The notes beneath the pieces were generated by a model. The model did not search any database and had not been told where the DNA came from. It saw nothing but the letters and a program-made list of their open reading frames with translations. A stretch of 64,000 nt of DNA from the NCBI GenBank assembly GCA_011316305.1, contig SAUG01000067.1, positions 372,001 through 436,000 on the forward strand. Reading direction: 5' to 3'. The position numbers were made by a program, and so were the translations under genes. Positions within the stretch are counted from its first letter, which is position 1, and every line of letters begins with the position of its first letter. This document shows positions 56,214 to 64,000 of this stretch, in pieces. Source of the stretch: Rusavskia elegans. Taxonomy: Eukaryota > Ascomycota > Lecanoromycetes > Teloschistales > Teloschistaceae.

Positions 56214-57780
56214 CTATGTATGACAAATGCCATTCTTTGTACTCGGTGGCAACTGGCCCCAATTACACCACTCTTCCTTCTAAAGAGCACAGTTAGCAGG
56301 TAGTCACCAGGTAATAAGACATGGGATAACCCACCATGCAACTCAAATGCTTGCACCATGAACACTCGCTAGGACACTTCTTATAGAAGTTTGTGAGCAG
56401 AACGATGAAAGCGACCAGTACGCCAACTAGAGCAGCTGCTCGTACTAGCCACCAAGCCCACCAAAGTGGCTTCCGACCTTTGAAGAACCCAACTGGTTCT
56501 TTGACGAAGGCTGTGATACCAGCAGCTTCGGGGCCATATTTTTTTCCGGCATTGCTTACTGATGCATAAGGTGGATCGTCTGCTCCGACACGGCGGCGAA
56601 GGACATCAGGTGAATGAAGCAAGCAAATGCCCAGGACGAGCCCCATCAAGAAACCACCGATATGCGAGAAGTTATCAAGTCCAGGAAGGAGGCCCAGGAC
56701 GAATGAGATGCCGATTTCGAAGATGATCCACGCGAGGTCTATCCAGGGTGATTTCCGCTCGCCCCAATGGTATAGGAGATCTAAGAGCATCAAGGCAATG
56801 ACACCGAAAAGCGCGCCAGATGCTCCTGTGGATGCAATGCCTTTGGGAGCGAAGTTTCCTCCAAGAACGAAGCCGAAGATACCACTGCTAAGATAGACCA
56901 GGAGGAAACGGAGAGATCCAATCTCTTGCTCCATGTCGCGCCCTACAATCCATTGCAGAAGGAGGTTGAAGCCAATATGTATGATTCCTGCGTGGAGAAA
57001 CATGGGAATGATGAATCGATACCATTGATTTGGGTAATCATTCGGGCCGTTAATCTGAAAACCGCCGAAGCCACAGAGATCTCCCAGGTTGCCGTTGTAG
57101 CTATTGGTATCCGCGGAAGTCGTCGATGGCGAAGGCCACTTGATATCCGTATCGTGGACTTGCGGAATATTTTGCATACAAGGTACGAACCTTGCACCCA
57201 TGTTGATGAGTACGTAGGGCGAAGGTCCTATCATGGGGTTGAAGGCCGGATGGATTTCGATTGGGGATCCAGTCAAGACGGCATTCCGTGCAATCTCAGC
57301 AATAAATACCACGATCTGGATCAGAGTAAATGTATAGACGACCCATGGTACCCTCCCACTGAACCAGCCTTTTCTCTTCCTCCGCCGGTCATGGCCTGCT
57401 CTTTGTTGGCCTTCGATCCTGGCTGCGTAAGCGGCTTCATTGTCCTGGTGGCGATGGTCGTATGCAAACGGACCCTGGTTTGGTTTTGATGGATGATTCT
57501 GCAGAGGGATATCTTCTGAATACGGACTGGGATCATATGGTTTAGGTGCACCACCAGCGCCATAGTACGGATGTTCCGAACTCAGGCTGTGGTGACTTTC
57601 CTGTCCATATGGCCGGTACGTGGGATCATCGAAGGGGGTAGTGAAAGGCGAGGTCGATGTATTGTTCTGATTTAGCCGGTGGGAGAGTTCGTAATCTGGT
57701 ACTGGTGGTAGTGGTGCGTCAGAGCGGCGTTGGTGGGAAGGCTGCTGGTTGGAGGAGTTGTAGTAGTCGTTCGCCGCCAT
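56214..57780 (-). CDS. rhomboid family intramembrane serine protease
   Basis: Exons 57780-56335 and 56279-56214 give 503 residues. A proline-rich cytosolic region of about 135 residues precedes the membrane core. Segments carry FLHAGIIHIGFN, then the nucleophile block STGASGALFG (GxSG) and the catalytic histidine block FSHIGGFLMGL. This is the catalytic dyad layout of rhomboids of the eukaryotic RHBDL class, which cut substrates inside membranes. A 55-bp intron with GCTAAC branch site and CTTTAG acceptor removes a premature end and adds a terminal block EEWCNWGQL. Without that splice the frame ends 9 residues later as VGYPM and so on. It diverges from POL3. Confidence 0.88.
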
Positions 57781-58349
57781 AGCTTGGGTTGCAGAGGGTC
57801 AGGTATAAAGTGCAAGATGCAAAGAAGGGAAAGGTGGTACGGCAATTTTGAATGTCAAGAGGGCAGGAAGCTTGTGACTAGAAAGAAAACTGGTCTTGAG
57901 GACGAGATGGACGATGGCAAGAGATATGCTCTGAGTAACAGTAGGTGGCACTTTTGGGTCACGACTTTCTCTCCATCGTTGCGATATGAAGGCTTAGTAG
58001 CATAGAGTAGGTCTGCTAATGGTCGACTAGGCGAGTAGATATTCTTAGCAGAATTGTGACGAAGCTGAGGCTGAGTGAGTTTGTCTACCTCGGGTTTGTG
58101 GAGAAACACGATAGGCGCTAAGCTTCAAGGATCAGCTACTTTAGTACTAGCACGCCAAGCCGGGTGATCGAGCCAATCGCAGTGAGTGGTCATCGGCACG
58201 TCACGTAATTATGTCGAACGCGCCTCACATCTCGAATACACTCCAGTGCTCTCTCTACCTAGGTAGTACTGATATTGCCCAAAGACTGGAAGCTCAACAA
58301 CGTTGGAGATTGAGTGAAGCAGCCCACAGATGTGACCAGAACCATCAAG
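57781..58349. promoter_or_regulatory. shared divergent promoter region of rhomboid and POL3 genes
   Basis: This 569-bp region separates two divergent start codons. An ACGCG core (58218-58222) sits 130 bp before the polymerase start; it resembles the core of the MluI cell-cycle box used by DNA-replication genes in yeasts, but one short match is weak evidence. Confidence 0.35.
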
Positions 58350-61300
58350 ATGCCTGCTGCCACTTTAAATCCCTCAAAAAGGGTACTCGGAGATTCTACT
58401 AAGGCCTACCGCAACGTGAACAATACTTTACCCTCCCCGAGCGCCGCCAAAAGGAGAAAGCTCGATGTGGGCTCGTCGCCTGCCAACTTGAAACTGAGCC
58501 AGAATGGCGTTCATGGCAAATTGGGCTCGAGCCAGCCGAAAAGCCAATTCGAAGAAGAGGTCTTGGAGAAATTAACCCAGGACATCAGCGGCCTGAAGCA
58601 GAACAATTCCGAGAAGGATCAGCAATGGGAGCGCCCCAGCCTGAATGACTTCGATGAAAAGAGGGATGTATTGTGCTTCCAGCAGATTGAAGCCGAGGAA
58701 GGAACTCTGCATGGAGGGAGAACGTGCATCAAGCTGTTCGGCGTCACAGAGGTATACTACTCTAGAAGCCTCCTCTGCACCCATGCTAAACTTGTTGAAT
58801 AAGACCGGCCATTCAGTCCTCTTACATGTCACCGACTTCCTCCATTACCTCTATGTTGCGGCTCCCGTCTCCTTCGCTAAGAGCGACTGTGACGGCTTCA
58901 GAGCCTATCTTGATTCCCAGCTAGCACAGCATCAGCCCGCCATACACTCCGTACAGATGGTCCCTCGAGAGAATATGTACAAGTTTCAGGGGAACCAGAA
59001 AAGTCCATACCTGAAGATCACCGTCACAGATCCAAAGTATATCAACCGGTTGCGCTCAGCCGTAGAAAACGGCACTTGCAATTACAAGGGACTATGGAAG
59101 GGTATCGACGGAGGAATCATGACTTACGATAGCATACAATACGTGCTTCGATTCATGATCGACACCGGCGTTACCGGCATGTCATGGGTGTCGGTACCTC
59201 AGTCAAAGTACCACATGATCCCCTATCGAGACCGTCATTCGAATTGTCAGATCGAAGCCCATGTTCACTATCGAGATTTAATTGCACACTCGAACGACGG
59301 TGAGTGGGCCAAGATGGCACCCTTACGGATTATGTCCTTCGATATTGAATGCGCTGGCCGCAAGGGCGTTTTCCCGGAAGCCAACCAGGACCCGGTCATC
59401 CAGATTGCCAGTGTAGTGACACGATATGGAGAACCGAAACCCTTCGTTCGAAACGTCTTTTGCCTAGATACGTGTAGCTTGATCGTGAACACTCAAATAT
59501 TCGAGTTTGACGCAGAGGAGAAGATGCTCCAGGCCTGGAGAGACTTTCTGGAGAAAGTTGATCCAGATGTCATCATTGGCTACAACATTGCCAATTTCGA
59601 CTTTCCATATCTTCTTGACCGAGCAAGACATCTCAAGTGCACCAAGTTCCCTTACTGGACTAGGGTTAAAAATCTTCAGTCCCATGCCAAAGAGGCCAAT
59701 TTCTCTAGCAAGCAGATGGGGAATCGAGAAACAAAGGCTACGAACACAAATGGCCGTCTGCAGTTGGATCTGCTGCAGCTCATACAACGAGATCATCAAT
59801 TGCGAAGTTATACGTTGAACTCTGTGTGCGCCCATTTCCTTGGAGAGCAAAAAGAAGATGTTCATCATACTATGATAACGGAACTCTTCAACGGAACACC
59901 GGAATCCCGTCGACGTCTAGCTGTGTACTGCTTGAAAGACGCATTTCTCCCTCAGCGTCTCATGGACAAACTGATGTGCTTGGTCAATTACACTGAGATG
60001 GCAAGAGTCACTGGTGTTCCATTCAATTTTCTACTGGCAAAAGGTCAACAGGTGAAGTTCATAAGTCAGCTGTTCCGAAAGGCCCTGGAGCAACATCTTG
60101 TCATACCAAACTTAAGTTCCCAAGCAAGCGAGGAGCAGTACGAGGGGGCGACAGTCATTGAACCAACCAGGGGCTATTACGACGTCCCCATAGCCACCCT
60201 AGATTTTGCATCCCTGTATCCAAGCATCATGCAAGCACACAATCTCTGTTACACCACACTACTAGATAAGACGATGGTCGAGAAGTTTGGATTGAAAAAA
60301 GATGACGATTATATCGTAACCCCTAATGGTGACATGTTTTGTACTTCGAAGATACGAAAAGGTCTTTTGACACAGATTCTGGAAGAATTGTTGGGAGCTC
60401 GGAAACGTGCGAAGAAGGAACTGGCAGTCGAAACAGACACTTTCAAGAAAGCGGTGCTGAACGGTCGACAACTGGCTTTGAAGATCAGCGCAAACAGTGT
60501 CTATGGCCTTACAGGAGCGACTGTTGGGAAATTGCCGTGCCTGCCAATCGCCAGCAGTACGACCAGCTATGGGCGGCAGATGATCGAAAGGACGAAAGAA
60601 GAAGTGGAGAAGAAGTATACCATTGCCAATGGATACGACCATGATGCCCAGGTCATCTATGGTGATACTGACTCCGTCATGGTGAAATTCGGCCCCAAGG
60701 ACCTGGCAAAAGCTATGGACCTCGGTCAGAAGGCCGCAACGTTTGTCTCATCCAAATTCATTTCGCCCATCAAGCTCGAGTTCGAGAAAGTCTATTTTCC
60801 TTATCTTCTCATCAACAAGAAGCGATATGCTGGGCTTTACTGGACGAACCCGGACAAATATGACAAGATGGACACCAAGGGCATTGAAACAGTACGGCGA
60901 GACAATTGCCGACTTGTGCAAACAGTCATTGAGACAAGTCTACGCAAGATCTTGATTGATCAGGACGTACAAGGCGCCCAAGAGTAAGCCATACATGCCT
61001 ACATCGACTATCAAGTTCTGTCCCACTGACTCCGCCTGACAGCTATGTCAAAGAGACTATCTCCTCCCTTCTTCAGAATAAAGTCGACATGTCGAATCTT
61101 GTCATCACAAAAGCTCTTGCCAAAGACAAATACTCCGCCAAACAAGCCCACGTCGAACTTGCCGAACGTATGCGGGAACGTGACGCTGGCTCCGCACCCA
61201 CCCTCGGCGACCGCGTTGCCTACGTCATCGTGAAAGGGGCCGGAGGTGCAAAGAATTACGAAAGATCAGAAGATCCAATCTACGTCCTTGAGAACAACAT

Positions 61301-61781
61301 TCCAATCGACACGAAATATTATCTAGATAACCAGCTTGCAAAACCATTGGGAAGAATCTTCGATCCCATCCTCGGCGAGAAGAAGGCCGGTCAACTCCTA
61401 ACCGGTGAGCACACACGATCAATTTCCGTTGCAGCGCCCGTGTCCGGCGGCCTCATGAAATTCACGCAAAGGACTCAAACGTGCATGGGTTGCAAGAAAC
61501 CCTTACGCACGAAGCAAGAGATGTCGGGAGCAGTCTGCGAAAATTGTAGACCCCGAATCGGAGAACTCTACACGAAGACCCTGGGCAAGGTCAGTGAACT
61601 GGAAGTCCGGTTCGGGAGGCTGTGGACGCAGTGTCAGCGGTGTCAGGGCAGTATGCATTGTGAGGTTATTTGTAGTAGTAAGGATTGTCCGATCTTCTAC
61701 ATGAGGATGAAGGCGAAGAAGGATGTTGAGGATGCGGGGAAGGAATTGAGTAGGTTTGATGATGATGCTGGGGCTTGGTGA
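58350..61781 (+). CDS. POL3: DNA polymerase delta catalytic subunit
   Basis: Exons 58350-58751, 58804-60983 and 61043-61781 give 1106 residues, the normal length of Pol3. It replicates the lagging strand in the nucleus. Exonuclease motifs are [20 protein letters not shown] and YCLKDAFLP. Polymerase motifs are [10 protein letters not shown] (A), [12 protein letters not shown] (B) and [12 protein letters not shown] (C). At the end are two cysteine clusters: CMGCKKP with CENC (CysA, zinc) and [10 protein letters not shown] with CSSKDC (CysB, the [4Fe-4S] site in this family). All catalytic residues are present. Introns are 52 and 59 bp. I start at ATG 58350; an upstream GTG in frame is not used. 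Confidence 0.97.
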
Positions 61782-62252
61782 TTGAGGCCACGAGATGGGA
61801 GTCGGGCGTTTGGGGGAAGATATGAGCGTGGTGCGTTGGTGGTGTAAGTGAAAGGGGCTGGCTAGATGAGCTCTTGTATTCAATCTCTCCAACGTTAGAA
61901 GTGTCTCATCGTCTGACGGATTGAGATTTTCGAAATTGGAATTCACGAAGAGACCACTGCTCCGTTGATGCGTACGGCATCTATGAGACACCATGTTGAA
62001 GAAACGAGGAAAAGCCTGGACTTTCATACCCAATGCGTTATAGGTTGCCTATGTTGCAGCTGAGTGGAATACTGTATTGGTCTAGCCCCATGCACCATTT
62101 TGCTTCGAGGAAGGCGACTTCAATGCTGGTCACTAAGCAACGATCAAGCTGGCCCCAAGCACCAGTCATCCTTGGATGAAAGGCAAGATAACAATCCGGA
62201 CTCAGGCCATCAAGCCTTTTGGTCATTCCTTTCGAGGCGAGCTCGATTGGTT
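61782..62252. other. intergenic region
   Basis: About 470 bp between two plus-strand genes; no gene seen. Confidence 0.5.
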
Positions 62253-63345
62253 ATGGACCCACTGACGGTAACAGCGGTAGTTTCGCACGCTTTTGGTGCG
62301 GCATTGTTGAGTCTACAATATACAAGGACGATTATCTCCGTCCAACAGCATGTCCTGATTCGAAGATTCGGGGTGCCTCTCGGAATCTTCATTTCTGTGG
62401 TTCTCCGTGACGCGGCAAACCGCTATGAAAAGATTGAGAAGGAAGTATTGAACGGTACTGACAAGGAGGCTTTGGCCTTCAAACAAGCTGTAACCAACTA
62501 GTGTAACATGACGGCCGTTGCAGTAAGCCCAAGCAATCTCGTCACTAGCAGATTTATTGATTTGAGCACTAAGTCTGTAACAGGGGGCTATTATCGCTCA
62601 AATCGCTATCACTGCTCTCAGCCTACCAGATCTGAGTCGCACCCACTGGATCGCACGCGCCCTCTTTCTTCTTGGTGTCACCGCTGGTTGTCTCTCTGTG
62701 TACTATGCTTGCGTGCTCCAAAGAACCATCGGTAAATTCTATCGACCGGAGACAATTCGCTTCTGGCTTAGGTCCCCACCTCCAAGGACGGGGAACGGGG
62801 AAGACACAGCCAAAGCGTCACTGCCGGCAATACTCAGCCTCTCGGCACCATTCGCAGCAGTAAAGGTATCTATCCTTAGCTTGTTGACCGGGCTTGCTGT
62901 GTACCAAGGCTTCCTCTGGACAAGGGACTTGGATTCCTCTGCCGGGCGGCATGACAACCGGGATGTATTCATTACTTCCGTTGTTGGGACGGGAGCCTGC
63001 TTCCTCTTGTTCCTCGTTATATTTACGGTTATAGATATCGAATCCTTGCTTCGTACTGGCTGGATGATATCTGAGCACCCCGAGACTCAGCAGCAGGAAA
63101 AAGCTATCGGGAACGACGTGGAACAGGTGAATCCGACAGTCACGGATCCATCAATGCCATCAATGGCAGGGTCTTCACTACCATCAATTAATCCCCGGAT
63201 CGATCCTCATCAAGATGGTGACAGAATTGTTGCTGCAGATCTAGCAGCTGCTCTGGAGACTGCAGCCCAAGCACATATACATTGCGCCGAAGCGAACCGG
63301 CGAGTAGCGCTCGAGTATACGAGAATGTCCGTAAGTTCCAACTAG
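62253..63345 (+). CDS. multi-pass membrane protein, unknown
   Basis: My model joins 62253-62489 to 62584-63345 in phase 0, giving 332 residues. The start reads MDPLTVTAVVSHAFGAALL. Exon 2 opens GAIIAQIAITALSLPDLS, then three or four further hydrophobic segments (ALFLLGVTAGCLSVYYA, KVSILSLLTGLAVY, SVVGTGACFLLFLVIF). The tail is polar and alanine rich. Proteins beginning MDPLT with such segments are common and uncharacterised in filamentous ascomycetes. A strong GTAAGT donor occurs just before the stop (after ATGTCC), so a further exon may exist. Function unknown. Confidence 0.55.
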
Positions 63346-63735
63346 CTAGTGTTGAAAGGTTTGCAGCAGGTTCTAAGCGTGGGATCGTCCTACTTTCGTA
63401 CTTACTGGCTGAGAAGTTCTGAGGTACCGGGGAAACCAGTTCCGTTACAATTGTGGGCTCGATAATTTGGGAAGGACAACCGAGTATGCGAAGGTCCTGA
63501 AACATCGGCTTTGCTCGAGCCTCGTGGGTTTCACCGTAAAAAATACTTCTGGATTGATAGATAATAATTCGGTATATGAAGTAAAACCAATCGTATAAGG
63601 ATGCTATCGCGGAGAAGACTTTAGAAGAACCAATAAGAAAGAAATCCTCACAAAAGCAACGGATGTGAACGAAAATTATATGAAAAGCTCAAGTCGGGGT
63701 TGTTGAGCCTACTATGCAGAATGGGAAATTTCAAT
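63346..63735. other. 3' flanking region
   Basis: No gene is seen in this stretch apart from a possible extra exon of the membrane protein at 63346-63480. Confidence 0.4.
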
Positions 63736-63948
63736 TTACCAAGATCCCTCCAGCATCTGAACGACAGGTTGATATAAACACTTGCTTTTACTAAGATCTC
63801 TCGCCGTTTCCCCACGCCATAACTTACACGTGCCTACCTTAGCAATTCCATTTCCGGCTGGACATCCAAGAGCACACTTCATTTTAGAAAGTGAGTATCC
63901 AGTAGCACAGTCTGTCGAGCACCCAAGCGTCCATGGTCTTACTGTCAT
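63736..63948 (-). CDS. possible fragment of a small cysteine-rich protein
   Basis: A 70-residue frame starts MTVRPWTLG and holds six cysteines (GCSTDC, KMKCALGC, TCKLW, SKCLYQ). An AAG/GTAGGC donor lies inside, so the true gene may be spliced and may extend beyond the window edge at 64000. No signal peptide is in view. Weak call. Confidence 0.28.
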   Translation of the reverse strand: MTVRPWTLGCSTDCATGYSLSKMKCALGCPAGNGIAKVGTCKLWRGETARDLSKSKCLYQPVVQMLEGSW

Positions 63949-64000
63949 CGATCTCTATTGCAGGCACCTGTCTTCACGAATTTCACTCCTTCATTCCTCG

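Noticed and set aside
61503..62033. 176-residue minus-strand frame at the POL3 3' end
   Set aside because: Mostly antisense to the cysteine clusters of Pol3.

Overview
This window looks like the nuclear genome of a filamentous ascomycete (Pezizomycotina, perhaps a Dothideomycete). Genes carry short introns, mostly 47-121 bp, with CTGAC/CTAAC-like branch sites. The gene set is typical of fungi: a DHA1 drug transporter, a NACHT-WD40 NLR, DNA polymerase delta, a Pfa3-type palmitoyltransferase, F-box proteins and many secreted cysteine-containing proteins. Two AT-rich blocks (about 2.2-5.9 kb and 23.9-38.35 kb) are almost free of CpA and TpG while keeping CpG. That is the footprint of repeat-induced point mutation (RIP) with C-to-T change at CpA. 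All exon models here were joined by eye from splice signals and reading frame.

Layout. 0-2 kb: MFS transporter. 2.17-5.96 kb: a RIP-killed Tc1/mariner-type transposon with long terminal inverted repeats, a TA duplication, a DDE transposase relic and a second relic ORF. 6-7.7 kb: a ketosamine-3-kinase-like gene with a poly-glutamate tail made by a microsatellite. 8.5-13.8 kb: an NLR-like receptor (alpha/beta hydrolase, NACHT, WD40) with an apparent one-base frameshift. 14-21.3 kb: an HExxH protein, a charged nucleolar-like protein and a DHX57/Ucp12-type DEAH helicase. 23.1 kb: a small secreted cysteine protein next to the large repeat block.

The 23.77-38.40 kb block is a nested set of elements. 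A Ty1/copia retrotransposon (matching LTRs of 221/223 bp, CTGGA duplication) was entered by a TIR element (26862-35223, TA duplication), which was entered by a Ty3/gypsy element (27434-34854, two 215-bp LTRs). The copia right half also holds three 158-bp copies of a short repeat with inverted ends and tRNA-promoter-like boxes.

From 38.5 to 47.4 kb lies a run of proteins, most with signal peptides: a tandem pair of paralogues sharing exon structure, and three or four further secreted cysteine-containing proteins. This looks like an accessory or effector-like island beside the transposon block. From 47.7 kb on the genes are conserved housekeeping or regulatory ones: a CCCH zinc-finger protein, two F-box-like proteins, PFA3-like DHHC transferase, a glycine-rich ORF, a rhomboid protease diverging from POL3, and a multi-pass membrane protein. 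Long gene-poor gaps are listed individually; I found no convincing tRNA, rRNA or CRISPR.
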